DNA of 55,646 bases from an uncultured Fluviicola sp. (GCF_946478805.1 NZ_CAMLDC010000029.1:1-55646), one strand, 5' to 3'. Counted from the first letter of the stretch, positions 1-9,320 are shown. Notes: generated from the sequence alone by a model not told the origin. A program made the numbers and translations.

Positions 1-1083
1 TCAGCAGTGAATCAAGGGCATTGTCACCCGAAAATTGTAAAAGCGTTAACGGATCAGGCGCAAACATTGACTCTGACATCGCGTGCCTTTTACAACGATA
101 CATTAGGTGCATACGAGAAATTCGTGACCGAATATTTCGGATTTGACAAGGTTCTTCCCATGAATACGGGGGCTGAAGCAGTTGAAACGGCAATAAAGAT
201 TGCCCGTAAATGGGGATATGAGAAGAAAGGTGTTGCCGAAAACCAAGCGCAGATCATTGTGTGTGAGCAAAACTTTCATGGAAGAACGACTACTATTATT
301 TCATTCTCGAGTGATCCGGATGCAAACACCAATTTCGGTCCTTTTACCCCCGGATTTATCCGCATTCCGTACAATGACCTGGATGCGTTGGCTGAAGCTG
401 CGAAACAACCGAATGTAATCGGGTTTTTGGTAGAACCGATCCAGGGAGAAGCTGGTGTTTATGTTCCGAATGACGGTTATTTGGCCGGTGCGAAGGAAAT
501 TTGTTCCAAGAACAATGTTTTATTCATCGCTGATGAAGTTCAGACCGGAATTGCGCGTACAGGAAAATTATTGGCAGTTGATCATGAAAATGTGAAGCCG
601 GATATTTTGATTCTTGGAAAAGCGATCTCGGGAGGGGTTTACCCGGTTTCTGCAGTTTTTGCGGATGATGAGATCATGATGGTGATCAAACCCGGTCAAC
701 ACGGTTCTACTTTTGGTGGAAATCCGTTGGCAGCCAAGGTTGCTGTTGCAGCTTTGGAAGTGGTGAAAGACGAAGGTTTGGCAGAAAATTCTGAGCGATT
801 GGGGAAACTGTTCCGAGCTGAAATGAACCGCATCATCGAAAAATCGGATTTGATTGTAAAAGTGAGAGGAAAAGGACTGTTGAATGCAATCATTGTAAAC
901 GATACGGAGCAAAGTAAAACTGCCTGGAATTTGTGTGTAGAACTGAAAAACAATGGATTGCTTGCAAAACCCACACATGGGAACATCATCCGTTTTGCAC
1001 CACCATTGGTGATGACTGAAGAACAATTGATGGAATGTGTTGCCATTATTGAGAAAACGATTCTAAACTTCAAAAAGGATTAA
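1..1083 (+). CDS. rocD: Ornithine aminotransferase, 5'-truncated by the window edge
   Basis: A PLP-dependent class III aminotransferase that would convert ornithine and 2-oxoglutarate to glutamate semialdehyde and glutamate in arginine/proline metabolism. The frame is open from base 1 (Ser-Ala-Val-Asn-Gln-Gly-His), so the N-terminus lies outside the window and the GTG at 7 is only an internal Val codon. Family landmarks are clear: NTGAEAVE for phosphate binding, [20 protein letters not shown], and the PLP lysine in LGKAISGG (codon 619-621). The C-terminal half is complete. A hairpin with a T-run follows the stop. The rocD assignment over other class III enzymes rests on the overall pattern; acetylornithine aminotransferase is the main alternative. 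Confidence 0.88.
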   Translation, partial: SAVNQGHCHPKIVKALTDQAQTLTLTSRAFYNDTLGAYEKFVTEYFGFDKVLPMNTGAEAVETAIKIARKWGYEKKGVAENQAQIIVCEQNFHGRTTTIISFSSDPDANTNFGPFTPGFIRIPYNDLDALAEAAKQPNVIGFLVEPIQGEAGVYVPNDGYLAGAKEICSKNNVLFIADEVQTGIARTGKLLAVDHENVKPDILILGKAISGGVYPVSAVFADDEIMMVIKPGQHGSTFGGNPLAAKVAVAALEVVKDEGLAENSERLGKLFRAEMNRIIEKSDLIVKVRGKGLLNAIIVNDTEQSKTAWNLCVELKNNGLLAKPTHGNIIRFAPPLVMTEEQLMECVAIIEKTILNFKKD

Positions 1084-1113
1084 GGATTCTTTTGTTTGAT
1101 AAATAATTATAAA

Positions 1114-1144
1114 ATCCTTCGTTTGAGCGAGGGATTTTTTTTTG
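1114..1144 (+). terminator. Rho-independent terminator after ornithine aminotransferase
   Basis: An 8-bp stem (ATCCTTCG / CGAGGGAT, one G-U pair) closes a 6-nt loop and is followed by about ten T. It sits 30 bases past the aminotransferase stop and separates that gene from the LemA pair. Confidence 0.75.
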
Positions 1145-1176
1145 AGTCTGATTATCTTCGGCAAAAAAAAATACCT

Positions 1177-1695
1177 ATGCTATTAGTTTTAATCATTTCT
1201 TTGTCTGTAGCGGTTCTGGTTCCTGTAATTACCATCGTCGTAATCAAAAACGGATTGGTTGCCAAGGAAAACCAGGTGGAGAATGCATTTGCATCCGTGG
1301 ATATTATGCTCAAAAAGCGGTTTGACCTGATTCCTCAATTGACTTCTTGCGTAAGTGGTTACATGACACATGAAAAAGACTTGTTGGAGAAATTGACAGC
1401 TCTCAGATCCGGTTCGAGAGATACGGAAGCGTTGGCTCAAAGCAATCACGACCTGCAAAGCCAATTCAGCCAGTTTCTGATCAAGGCGGAGGCTTATCCC
1501 GATTTGAAAGCAAGTGACCAATTTATGATGCTTCAACGAAGTATGAACGAAATGGAAGAGCAATTGGCTGCTGCCAGAAGAACCTACAATATGTCGATTG
1601 AGATTTTCAATAATGCGGTGCTTCAGTTTCCGTCTTCTGTCATTGCGAAGCGAAATAATATGGGAAAGAAGGAATACTTGAAATTCAACGATTAA
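1177..1695 (+). CDS. LemA family protein
   Basis: A 172-residue LemA-type membrane protein. One N-terminal membrane helix (MLLVLIISLSVAVLVPVITI) is followed by a long helical region with the family sequence ENQVENAFASVDIMLKKRFDLIPQL and the later YNMSIEIFNNAVLQFPSSVIA. I chose the ATG at 1177: the longer frame from 1096 begins inside the preceding terminator and would add 27 charged residues before the membrane helix. The next gene starts 3 bases after the stop and encodes a DUF3137 protein, a pairing often seen for LemA. The molecular role of LemA is not established. Confidence 0.88.
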   Translation: MLLVLIISLSVAVLVPVITIVVIKNGLVAKENQVENAFASVDIMLKKRFDLIPQLTSCVSGYMTHEKDLLEKLTALRSGSRDTEALAQSNHDLQSQFSQFLIKAEAYPDLKASDQFMMLQRSMNEMEEQLAAARRTYNMSIEIFNNAVLQFPSSVIAKRNNMGKKEYLKFND

Positions 1696-1698
1696 GAT

Positions 1699-2679
1699 AT
1701 GGAAATCGATTTCTCACAGCTCCAGGCAAAGATGATTGCAGGAGATTTAGGCATTCTCGAAGGAGAAAGGAAAGCTTACGTTAAACGGTTTTGGATCGGA
1801 TTCTTTATTTGTTTCGGGCTACTCATTGGAGTTCTTGGAGCATGGTTGATCTCCGAATCACGAAATTTTATTCCCTTTTCCATAGCGGGAGGTTTGATTT
1901 TGATTACTGGTTTGATTATCACGATAGTCAAACATCAAAGATTCTACAAAAATTTTAAAAGCAAATTCAAAGGTCAGGTGATTCCGGCGGTGGTGAAGTT
2001 TGTAGACGAACGATTGAATTATGATCCCAATAGGGGGTTGATGACAGAGTATGCTGAAAGTCGGATCTTTACTCAGCGGGTTGATCGTCACAAAGCAGAA
2101 GATACGATTTCGGGAAAGTTTGAGTCTACTGATTTTGCCTTCGGAGAAATCCATACCGAGTATAAAACGGTATCAACGAATGGTAAAGGGCAACGGCAGG
2201 AACACTGGCATACGATTTTTAAAGGGATGCTGTTTGTAAGTGATTTCCATAAGAATTTCCAGGGTGAAACCATGATTGATATCGATACGATGGAGCGCTA
2301 CTTAGGTAAATTGGGACGTAGATTTCAGAAATGGAATCCGAGCAGATCTGGAGAACTTGTCAAATTGGAAAATCCTGAATTTGAAAAGAAATTTGCCGTT
2401 TACAGTACGGATGAACAAGAATGCAGATATATCCTGACTCCTTCCATGATGGAAAGACTATTGGAAATGACCAAACGCATTAATTTCAGAGTTGCAATTT
2501 CATTCCGGAACAACCAGGTTTATATCGCAGTTTTCAATAATATGGATTTATTTGAGCCGTCTATTTTTGGAAGCCTGTTGAAAGAGCAAGATTATCTGAT
2601 CATCATTAATATGATGAAATTGATGACAGGAATTATTGAAGATTTGAATCTGAATACGCGAATCTGGACAAAAGAATAA
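1699..2679 (+). CDS. DUF3137 domain-containing membrane protein
   Basis: A 326-residue protein with a short cytosolic start, two membrane helices (about residues 32-75: FWIGFFICFGLLIGVLGAWL and FSIAGGLILITGLIITIV), then a large soluble domain. Late motifs such as FAVYSTDEQECRYILTP and the Met-rich MMERLLEM helix fit the DUF3137 family. It lies 3 bases downstream of the LemA gene and is almost certainly co-transcribed with it, so the two probably act together at the membrane. No catalytic residues are recognisable. Confidence 0.8.
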   Translation: MEIDFSQLQAKMIAGDLGILEGERKAYVKRFWIGFFICFGLLIGVLGAWLISESRNFIPFSIAGGLILITGLIITIVKHQRFYKNFKSKFKGQVIPAVVKFVDERLNYDPNRGLMTEYAESRIFTQRVDRHKAEDTISGKFESTDFAFGEIHTEYKTVSTNGKGQRQEHWHTIFKGMLFVSDFHKNFQGETMIDIDTMERYLGKLGRRFQKWNPSRSGELVKLENPEFEKKFAVYSTDEQECRYILTPSMMERLLEMTKRINFRVAISFRNNQVYIAVFNNMDLFEPSIFGSLLKEQDYLIIINMMKLMTGIIEDLNLNTRIWTKE

Positions 2680-2700
2680 TCGATTTAGTAGATTTATTAA

Positions 2701-2732
2701 GGCTTCCCCCTTCGGAGGGGGATTGAGGGGGA
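2701..2732. repeat. GC-rich palindromic intergenic repeat
   Basis: A GC-rich block in an AT-rich gap: TCCCCC, a TTCGGA turn, GGGGGA, then a second G-rich half (ATTGAGGGGGAGG). It folds into a 6-7 bp GC hairpin. Similar short GC palindromes recur between genes in many Bacteroidota genomes, from my recollection. It may also act as a transcription boundary after the DUF3137 gene, although it lacks a clean T-run. Confidence 0.5.
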
Positions 2733-2759
2733 GGACATTTTATATTGTCATTTTCTGAT

Positions 2760-2786
2760 TTGAATTCGTCGCAATAACTATATTTG
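2760..2786 (+). promoter_or_regulatory. Bacteroidota-type promoter for the phosphohexomutase
   Basis: A -33 TTG (2760-2762) and a -7 TATATTTG (2779-2786) match the TAnnTTTG consensus. The 16-bp spacer is slightly short. The box ends 22 bases before the TTG start codon at 2808. Confidence 0.45.
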
Positions 2787-2807
2787 AAACCATAAAACAG
2801 AAGGAAT

Positions 2808-4217
2808 TTGACAACAAAAATAAAATTTGGAACAGATGGTTGGAGAGCAATCATCGCAGATGAATTTACAGTAGAGAACGTAGCCAGAGTTGCTTATGCA
2901 ACTGCTCAATGGTTAAAGAAATCTGACTGGAATTCAAAAATCGCATTAGGTCACGACTGCAGATTTGCAGGTGAATTGTTTGCTGAAACCGTTGCTAAAG
3001 TTCTTTTACATGAAGGAATTGAGGTGCTTATGTCGAAAGGTTTTGTTTCCACACCAATGATTTCACTGGCTGCAAATCAGCTTGGTTGTGGTCTGGGGGT
3101 CATTCTGACAGCAAGTCACAATCCTCCATCATACAATGGATATAAGTTGAAAGCGCATTACGGTGGACCTTTGACACCTGAATTGGTTCAGGAAATCGAA
3201 GATATTATTCCGGATTCCCTGCCATTTGATTACGCATCGGTGGATTTGAGCAGTTTTGAGAAGTCCGGAAAATTGGAGATAGTGGATTTTGAAACGCGTT
3301 ACGTTCAGCATATTGAGAAAAATTTCGATTTGGAAGCAATCCGCAAATCAGGTTTGAATTTGGTGTATGACGCGATGTACGGGGCCGGACAAAATGTGAT
3401 CAGACGCATTTTACCGGATGTTCAATTGTTACATTGTGACTACAATCCGTCTTTCCATGGACAAGCTCCTGAGCCGATTCAAAAGAATTTAAAAGAACTG
3501 GAACAGTATATCCTTGCGAAAGGAAATATTCATTGCGCTTTGGCAACGGATGGAGATGCCGACCGAATCGGATTATACAATGGAAAAGGAGAATTCATCG
3601 ATTCGCATCACATTATTTTGTTGTTGCTTCATTACCTGGTAACAAAGAAAGGAATGACCGGAAAAGTGGTGACTGCTTTCAGTACGACACCGCGTGTAAA
3701 AACACTTGCTGAACATTATGGCTTGGAATATCAGGTCGTTAAGATCGGATTCAAGTACATTGCGGGAATCATGGTGGATGAAGATGTCCTGATAGGTGGA
3801 GAAGAATCCGGAGGAATTGCAGTGAAAGGACATATTCCGGAACGGGATGGAATCTGGATGGGATTGATCATTTGGGAATACATGGCGAAATCAGGTAAGA
3901 TATTGGATCAGTTGATCGATGAAGTGTATGCCATTGTTGGAGCTTTCAAATTCGAACGGAACGACTTACACATTACGGAAGATCTGAAGCAGAAAATTGT
4001 CGCGAAATGCAGTAACAACGAATACAAATCGTTTGGAAAATATACAGTGAAAAGTGTTGGGACAGTTGATGGTTGGAAATTCTTCTTTGATGATAACCGT
4101 TGGATGATGATCCGGGCATCAGGAACCGAACCGGTTTTGAGAACCTATGCAGAGGCACCGACTTTGGAAGAAGTCAGGGAAATTCTGAAGGTAACCGAAC
4201 AAACAATATGTAATTAA
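2808..4217 (+). CDS. Phosphoglucomutase/phosphomannomutase family protein
   Basis: A 469-residue alpha-D-phosphohexomutase, cytosolic, interconverting hexose 1- and 6-phosphates for polysaccharide and nucleotide-sugar supply. The phosphoserine loop TASHNPPSYNGYK has Ser103; the metal loop DGDADR is at 248-253; the sugar-recognition GEESGG and the C-terminal phosphate-binding RASGTEPVLRTY are all present. The start is TTG, since the family begins directly with KFGTDGWR and no ATG is available. A TAnnTTTG box 22 bases upstream supports it. The exact substrate (glucose, mannose or glucosamine phosphate) cannot be read from the motifs. Confidence 0.9.
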   Translation: MTTKIKFGTDGWRAIIADEFTVENVARVAYATAQWLKKSDWNSKIALGHDCRFAGELFAETVAKVLLHEGIEVLMSKGFVSTPMISLAANQLGCGLGVILTASHNPPSYNGYKLKAHYGGPLTPELVQEIEDIIPDSLPFDYASVDLSSFEKSGKLEIVDFETRYVQHIEKNFDLEAIRKSGLNLVYDAMYGAGQNVIRRILPDVQLLHCDYNPSFHGQAPEPIQKNLKELEQYILAKGNIHCALATDGDADRIGLYNGKGEFIDSHHIILLLLHYLVTKKGMTGKVVTAFSTTPRVKTLAEHYGLEYQVVKIGFKYIAGIMVDEDVLIGGEESGGIAVKGHIPERDGIWMGLIIWEYMAKSGKILDQLIDEVYAIVGAFKFERNDLHITEDLKQKIVAKCSNNEYKSFGKYTVKSVGTVDGWKFFFDDNRWMMIRASGTEPVLRTYAEAPTLEEVREILKVTEQTICN

Positions 4218-4253
4218 ACAAAAAACGTCAGCCGTAGCTGACGTTTTTTGTTT
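4216..4253. terminator. Bidirectional terminator between convergent genes
   Basis: A perfect 17-bp inverted repeat (core ACGTCAGC / GCTGACGT around CGTA) with A-runs on the left and T-runs on the right. It can end transcripts from both sides: the mutase on the plus strand and the His-rich protein on the minus strand. Confidence 0.9.
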
Positions 4254-4260
4254 CTATTTC

Positions 4261-4806
4261 TTAATGTCCATGCCCATGTCCTCTTCCAGGGCCATGTCCG
4301 CGACCATGATAACCATGATCGTGGTGATGCTCCTCGACGATTACAACACGTTCTTCTACATAAACAGGTCTGGGCGGATTAATTTCTAAATGAAAGCTGA
4401 CATTCGGTTTGGGGCGGCTTTCGACGTGAACCCTTGGAGCCGGTTTCGGTTTCACGACACGGTATTCGTGATATGTTTTCCGGTGTTCCGTATTGTAATA
4501 ATAGGGATGTGTAGATGTCATCCAAAGTTCGAATCTTGGAGTATTGGAATAAGTTACGGATACGTATCTTCCCGGTAAATTTGAAACGGGTTTCCAATAA
4601 CTGCTTTCCCAAACGAAATACACGTTTTCAATGGGATCGTAATAGACATTTTGTCTTGGGTAATAATAATACCTGTTTTTCTTCGGGGCATGCTTTTGAA
4701 CGAAATAAGGACGTTGTTCCGGTCGAGCAAATAAATCGTTTCCTATTGCGCATAATGAAAAACAAAGAGTTAAAACGATTGTCCAATAATTACTTACATT
4801 TTTCAT
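4261..4806 (-). CDS. Secreted Tyr-rich protein with His/Gly-rich tail
   Basis: A 181-residue protein I do not recognise. An N-terminal signal peptide (NYWTIVLTLCFSLCAIGNDL) is followed by a Tyr/Trp-rich middle (RYYYYPRQNVYYDPIENVYF, SSYWKPVSNLPGRYVSVTY), a Pro/Val stretch, and a C-terminus dominated by His and Gly (HHHDHGYHGRGHGPGRGHGH). The tail resembles metal-binding His-rich tails, but this is inference from composition. It is probably periplasmic or surface located. It is transcribed alone and ends in the shared bidirectional terminator. Confidence 0.7.
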   Translation of the reverse strand: MKNVSNYWTIVLTLCFSLCAIGNDLFARPEQRPYFVQKHAPKKNRYYYYPRQNVYYDPIENVYFVWESSYWKPVSNLPGRYVSVTYSNTPRFELWMTSTHPYYYNTEHRKTYHEYRVVKPKPAPRVHVESRPKPNVSFHLEINPPRPVYVEERVVIVEEHHHDHGYHGRGHGPGRGHGHGH

Positions 4807-4935
4807 GACTTCAGTTTTTTGAGTTTGTCTTAAAACTAATTCAATAGTCTTGCCATTCCTCTTTGATATTACTTTTTTACACTATTGATTTGTAAATCAG
4901 TGAATTGTATGCTGTTTATAGTTTCTCTTGTCGGG

Positions 4936-4966
4936 TTTCAATTTGAAATTTATTTTCAAATTGAAA
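4936..4966. repeat. Perfect 13-bp inverted repeat in a divergent gap
   Basis: TTTCAATTTGAAA and TTTCAAATTGAAA flank a 5-base spacer. Each arm is itself nearly palindromic (TTTCAA/TTGAAA). It lies between the divergent His-rich gene and aroC, so it could be an operator or simply a hairpin. The rest of this 249-bp gap holds the aroC promoter and nothing else I can identify. Confidence 0.5.
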
Positions 4967-4995
4967 ACGCATTTTTCATAATGAAGTTGATTATT

Positions 4996-5028
4996 TTGAT
5001 TCCTTTGTTCCCTAATTGCTTATTTTTG
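4996..5028 (+). promoter_or_regulatory. Promoter for aroC
   Basis: TTG (4996-4998), a 22-bp spacer and TATTTTTG (5021-5028) match the TAnnTTTG promoter form. The box ends 27 bases before the aroC ATG. Confidence 0.5.
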
Positions 5029-5055
5029 GAATGAATCACAGGAACGATATAAATA

Positions 5056-6120
5056 ATGGCAGGTTCAAGCTTTGGAACATTAGTAAGACTAACAACATTT
5101 GGAGAATCACACGGGAAAGCCATTGGAGGCATTCTTGAAGGTATTCCGGCTGGGATAGCACTGGATTTTGATCAGATTCAGGAAGATTTGGATCGAAGAA
5201 AACCCGGGCAGTCTGCTATCGTTACCCAGCGAAAAGAATCCGATCAGGTACAGTTCTTATCCGGTATTTTTGAAGGAAAAACTACTGGAACTCCTATTGG
5301 GTTTATGATTGAAAACGAAGACCAAAAATCGAAAGATTATGAGGAGGTTCAGAAAGCGTTCCGGCCATCACATGCTGATTTTACCTACCAACAGAAATAT
5401 GGGATCAGGGATCATCGTGGAGGTGGAAGATCTTCCGCACGTGAAACAGCTTCACGTGTTGTAGCTGGAGCCATTGCGAAGCAAATCTTAGCTCAAAAAA
5501 ATATTCACATTGATGCATTTGTGGACCAAATCGGTTCACTGAAATGGACCGGGGAATGGAATTCCGGATTAAAAGCATTGAGCGAATCAACCCTTGTTCG
5601 GGTTCCATCGTTAGAACTTGCAGAACAAATGGAAGAATTGATTCGTGAGGTCAGAAAGGACGGAGACACTATCGGTGGAAGAATCCGTTGTGTAATCGAA
5701 GGAGTCCCGGCTGGACTTGGAGAACCTGTTTTTGATAAGTTACATGCGGAATTAGGTAAAGCAATGCTTTCGATAAACGCTGTGAAAGGGTTTGAGATTG
5801 GTTCCGGTTTTGATTCCATTGCCATGAGAGGATCCGAACACAATGATCTGTTTACGACAGACGGGAAAACCAAAACAAATTACTCCGGAGGAATTCAGGG
5901 AGGAATCTCCAATGGAATGCTGATTGATTTCAGGGTCGCATTCAAACCGGTCGCAACCATTATGCGCGAACAAGAAACGATTAACGAGGATTTCGAATCG
6001 GTTTCTATCAGTGGAAAAGGCAGACATGATCCTTGTGTTGTGCCAAGAGCAGTCCCAATTGTGGAAGCAATGGCGGCATTGGTAATATTGGATTACTTTT
6101 TGATTCAAAATGCTTACTGA
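5056..6120 (+). CDS. aroC: Chorismate synthase
   Basis: A 354-residue enzyme of the usual length that makes chorismate from EPSP with reduced FMN, the last step of the shikimate pathway. The signatures are intact: [16 protein letters not shown] at the N-terminus, [20 protein letters not shown] in the middle, and RGSEHNDLF with [10 protein letters not shown] later. The start ATG at 5056 gives the expected short MAGSSFG leader. The stop codon overlaps the ATG of the next gene by one base (TGATG), so that membrane protein is probably translationally coupled to aroC. Confidence 0.96.
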   Translation: MAGSSFGTLVRLTTFGESHGKAIGGILEGIPAGIALDFDQIQEDLDRRKPGQSAIVTQRKESDQVQFLSGIFEGKTTGTPIGFMIENEDQKSKDYEEVQKAFRPSHADFTYQQKYGIRDHRGGGRSSARETASRVVAGAIAKQILAQKNIHIDAFVDQIGSLKWTGEWNSGLKALSESTLVRVPSLELAEQMEELIREVRKDGDTIGGRIRCVIEGVPAGLGEPVFDKLHAELGKAMLSINAVKGFEIGSGFDSIAMRGSEHNDLFTTDGKTKTNYSGGIQGGISNGMLIDFRVAFKPVATIMREQETINEDFESVSISGKGRHDPCVVPRAVPIVEAMAALVILDYFLIQNAY

Positions 6121-7928
6121 TGAATTCCGGGATTGAACGCTTTTTGGCTAAAAAATGGATGATTTTTCTCCTATTTGCATCATTGATGTATTTATTGGGA
6201 ACAAAATCGGACAGACGTTACGGTTGGACAAATGAAAAGTCGCATGACGCCACTACTATTGTCTCTGACGGTGCAGGGTATTACGGATTTCTTCCCTATT
6301 GGTTCATCCATCATGCAGAGGGATTTGAATTCATGAATGTAATTAATGTAAAGTATCCGGACGATGGTTTTACCGATAACCTGGGAAGACTCGAAAATCA
6401 GCGCCTTTATGATAAATACTATACCGGAACGGCCCAGTGTTTAACTCCGTTTTTTCTTATTGGTCACGCTCAAGCATCTCTTGACGGTTCGGATTTGGAT
6501 GGATATAGCAGGCCTTATCAGTTGTGGATGGATATCGGGATCCTGTGCTACGCTTTTTTAGGACTCGTTTGCCTGTTTTTCATTCTCAGAAGGTTAAAAC
6601 TCTCATACCTTTCGGTTTATTTGTCGCTCATCGGTTTAGTGATGGGTACCAATTTGTGTTTTTATACTTATCATGATATTCCTTATTCGCATGTTTTTTC
6701 TTTTGCACTGGTCAATGCTGCGCTTTTGTTGTGGCTGAAATGGACACAGGATCAGAAAAGAAGTGCTTTGGTCTGGTTTGCATTTTTCCTGAGTTTGAGT
6801 ATCATGATCCGGCCGACAAATATCCTGATCGTATGTGTGTTACCATTCTTTTTTGAAAGTAGTAAAGCCTTTGTCTCAAATCTGAAATTCATTTTCCAAA
6901 AATCACATCTGAAGATCATATTATCTGCAGTTATAGTGTTTCTCATCCCTGTCTTTATCCAATTACTGACTACACATGCACAAACCGGTAAATGGAGTCT
7001 GAATCCATATTCGGATGAGGGATTCGATAATTGGAAAGACCCATATTTCTGGGAGATTCTTTTTGGGTTCCGGAAAGGGATGTTCATTTATGCACCTTTT
7101 TTGCTCCTAATGATTCCGGGACTGGTTCTATGCTTTTTCAAGGCACGCAGGTTATTTTATGGAATCCTGGTCTTTACTGTAACTGCGACATATATCCTTT
7201 CTTCCTGGTGGTGTTGGTGGTATGGCGGTGGTTTGGGAATGCGTTCAATGATCGATTTTTATGGAATTCTAGTTATACCTATCGCATTCCTGGTAACAAA
7301 CTCCAACGGTTTCTGGAAAATAGTTTCAGTCCTATTCATTGCAGGCAGCATCCATGTATATCAGACATATGAGAGACAATTTGATTTACATATCCTTCAT
7401 TATGACTACATGAATTATCCCATGTGGAAAAAAGTATTTTTAAAAGAAGAGGCCCGGTTGAATTTCATGTACTATTCCAAGATTGATACCATTCCCCAAA
7501 CTGCACTGCCCGTAACCGGACCGATAGGTGGATTCTCTATTAAAGATAAATTGTTGTCAGCAAATAAGATCTATGGTGGTAATCCGGATTTTGCTTATCC
7601 AAATACAACCGGATTCGGTATGAAGTTAAAAAAGGTTGATGCTTCTGCTCGTTTTGCACTTCGGCTTTCAACGGATATTTGTTTGAACAAGCCAGATGAA
7701 AACGTGAATCTCGTCACTTATTATTATAAGAATGACTCATTGCTGGGGCAATCGGATGTAATCGTAAGTGCCAGGCCACAAAGTATCAAGAAGTGGGAAT
7801 TTATTAAAGTGGATGTGACACCGGATTATCGCTGGGGCGAATTGGATTCCATTCAATGCGTATTTATTATGAGCGGAGGTACAACGTTTTTTAAAGATTT
7901 GAAGATTCAATTATTTAAGTATAAGTAG
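6120..7928 (+). CDS. GT-C-like polytopic membrane protein
   Basis: A 602-residue membrane protein with roughly nine or ten membrane helices between about residues 15 and 440 and a soluble C-terminal domain of about 160 residues. After the first helix, a loop carries VSDGAGYYGFLPYWF; an acidic residue at this place is typical of GT-C glycosyltransferases that use lipid-linked sugar donors. Later RPTNILI is common in such proteins. I propose a GT-C-type transferase, with substrate unknown. The start is the ATG at 6120, overlapping the aroC stop; the frame stays open back to 6033 inside aroC, but that part is a shadow of aroC. Confidence 0.75.
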   Translation: MNSGIERFLAKKWMIFLLFASLMYLLGTKSDRRYGWTNEKSHDATTIVSDGAGYYGFLPYWFIHHAEGFEFMNVINVKYPDDGFTDNLGRLENQRLYDKYYTGTAQCLTPFFLIGHAQASLDGSDLDGYSRPYQLWMDIGILCYAFLGLVCLFFILRRLKLSYLSVYLSLIGLVMGTNLCFYTYHDIPYSHVFSFALVNAALLLWLKWTQDQKRSALVWFAFFLSLSIMIRPTNILIVCVLPFFFESSKAFVSNLKFIFQKSHLKIILSAVIVFLIPVFIQLLTTHAQTGKWSLNPYSDEGFDNWKDPYFWEILFGFRKGMFIYAPFLLLMIPGLVLCFFKARRLFYGILVFTVTATYILSSWWCWWYGGGLGMRSMIDFYGILVIPIAFLVTNSNGFWKIVSVLFIAGSIHVYQTYERQFDLHILHYDYMNYPMWKKVFLKEEARLNFMYYSKIDTIPQTALPVTGPIGGFSIKDKLLSANKIYGGNPDFAYPNTTGFGMKLKKVDASARFALRLSTDICLNKPDENVNLVTYYYKNDSLLGQSDVIVSARPQSIKKWEFIKVDVTPDYRWGELDSIQCVFIMSGGTTFFKDLKIQLFKYK

Positions 7929-7940
7929 GTAAGGGAAGTT

Positions 7941-7972
7941 CTTCTTTTCAGAAGCAAAAAGTACTTTTTTTT
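7941..7972 (+). terminator. Weak terminator-like hairpins
   Basis: CTTCT-TTTC-AGAAG is followed by AAAAAGTACTTTTT and further T. Either could form a short hairpin with a U-tract just after the GT-C-like gene. Confidence 0.35.
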
Positions 7973-8031
7973 AACTAAAAATAGCACTCTAATCCTCGGT
8001 TTTCTTTGTGGAAATGGTTAAATTCAATGCC

Positions 8032-9306
8032 ATGGAACGAAAAAGAATAGTCGTCATAGGTGGTGGCTTTGCGGGATTGAATCTCGCTCGTAAATTGGCT
8101 AAGTCCGATTGTGAAATTACCTTGGTGGATAGACAGAATCACCATATGTTTCAACCCTTGTTTTACCAGGTGGCGAGTGCACGCCTGGAACCTTCAAATA
8201 TTTCCTTTCCATTTCGGGCAATTTTCAGGCGAAGGAAGAATGTGAATTTTCGGTATGCAACCGTAAATCGTGTTCGTCCGGACGAGAATGTCATCGAAAC
8301 TTCTATGGGTGAGATCGCTTATGATGAACTGATCATTGCAACAGGCTGTAAAACGAATTTTTTTGGAGATGCAAACCTGGAAAAATACACCATGGCAATG
8401 AAAACCACTCAGCAAACGATCCATATCCGGAATACAATCCTGACCAAGTTTGAGAAGATCATGTTTGTGAATAATCAACAGGAAAAAGACGAGTTGATGA
8501 ATTTGGTGATCGTTGGAGCCGGACCAACAGGAGTGGAGCTTTCCGGTGCTTTGGCCGAAATGAAAACAAAAGTCCTACCAAAAGATTACCCGAATTATGA
8601 TTTCTCAAAGTTGCGGATAATTTTATTGGAAGGAAGTCCGAATACCCTGAATACAATGAGCGAAAAGTCCCGGACATGGTCACGCAAGTATTTGGAAAAT
8701 ATGGGAGTGAATGTCAGAACATCCACGGTAGTTTCTTCTTATGACGGGCATAATCTGACCTTGAAGACAGGAGAAATCATCCCGACCCAAACGGTTATTT
8801 GGGCTGCGGGAGTCCAGGGAAATGTCTTGCCCGGTTTGGAAAATGCAACAATGGTTCGTGCACGATACACTGTCGATAGATACTCATTGATTGTTGGTTA
8901 CAAAAATGTTTATGCTATTGGAGATATTTCCTATATGGAAACAGAGAAATATCCTCAAGGACATCCACAATTGGCAAACGTAGCGATCAACCAGGGGAAG
9001 AGATTGGCAAAGAATTTTGTTGCACGTTGGTCGGGTGGAAAGATGTTGCCTTTTGAATACAAGGACAAAGGCACCATGGCAACTGTCGGAAAGCACAAAG
9101 CTGTTGTTGAATTGCCGAATTTCAAATTCCAGGGTTATTTTGCCTGGATGGTCTGGATGGTACTTCACCTGATGCTGATTCTAAGTATTCGGAATAAGAT
9201 TGCTGTATTTTTCAACTGGGCATGGAGATACGTGACGGGAGATACATCTTTGCGCCTGATCCTGAGGGATGAACGGGACCGGGATGTTCTCAGAAAGAAT
9301 GATTGA
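8032..9306 (+). CDS. NDH-2-like NAD(P)/FAD-dependent dehydrogenase
   Basis: About 424 residues, a type II NADH:quinone dehydrogenase-like flavoprotein that would pass electrons from NADH to quinone without pumping protons. It has an N-terminal FAD Rossmann motif (VVIGGGFAGLNLARKL), YDELIIATG, the NAD-binding VIVGAGPTGVELSGALAEM (about residues 157-175), VYAIGD, and an amphipathic C-terminus (FAWMVWMVLHLMLILSIRNK) suited to membrane attachment. GTG 8008, ATG 8014 and ATG 8032 are possible starts; I prefer 8032 because a TTTCTTTG near-promoter box covers 8001-8008 and usual spacing here is 15-24 bases. It is transcribed as a single gene. Confidence 0.85.
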   Translation: MERKRIVVIGGGFAGLNLARKLAKSDCEITLVDRQNHHMFQPLFYQVASARLEPSNISFPFRAIFRRRKNVNFRYATVNRVRPDENVIETSMGEIAYDELIIATGCKTNFFGDANLEKYTMAMKTTQQTIHIRNTILTKFEKIMFVNNQQEKDELMNLVIVGAGPTGVELSGALAEMKTKVLPKDYPNYDFSKLRIILLEGSPNTLNTMSEKSRTWSRKYLENMGVNVRTSTVVSSYDGHNLTLKTGEIIPTQTVIWAAGVQGNVLPGLENATMVRARYTVDRYSLIVGYKNVYAIGDISYMETEKYPQGHPQLANVAINQGKRLAKNFVARWSGGKMLPFEYKDKGTMATVGKHKAVVELPNFKFQGYFAWMVWMVLHLMLILSIRNKIAVFFNWAWRYVTGDTSLRLILRDERDRDVLRKND

Positions 9307-9320
9307 TTTTAAATGAGTCA

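Noticed and set aside
6033..6119. N-terminal extension of the GT-C-like protein into aroC
   Set aside because: The extension is a shadow of aroC codons; the ATG at 6120 precedes the first membrane helix and gives a normal one-base overlap.
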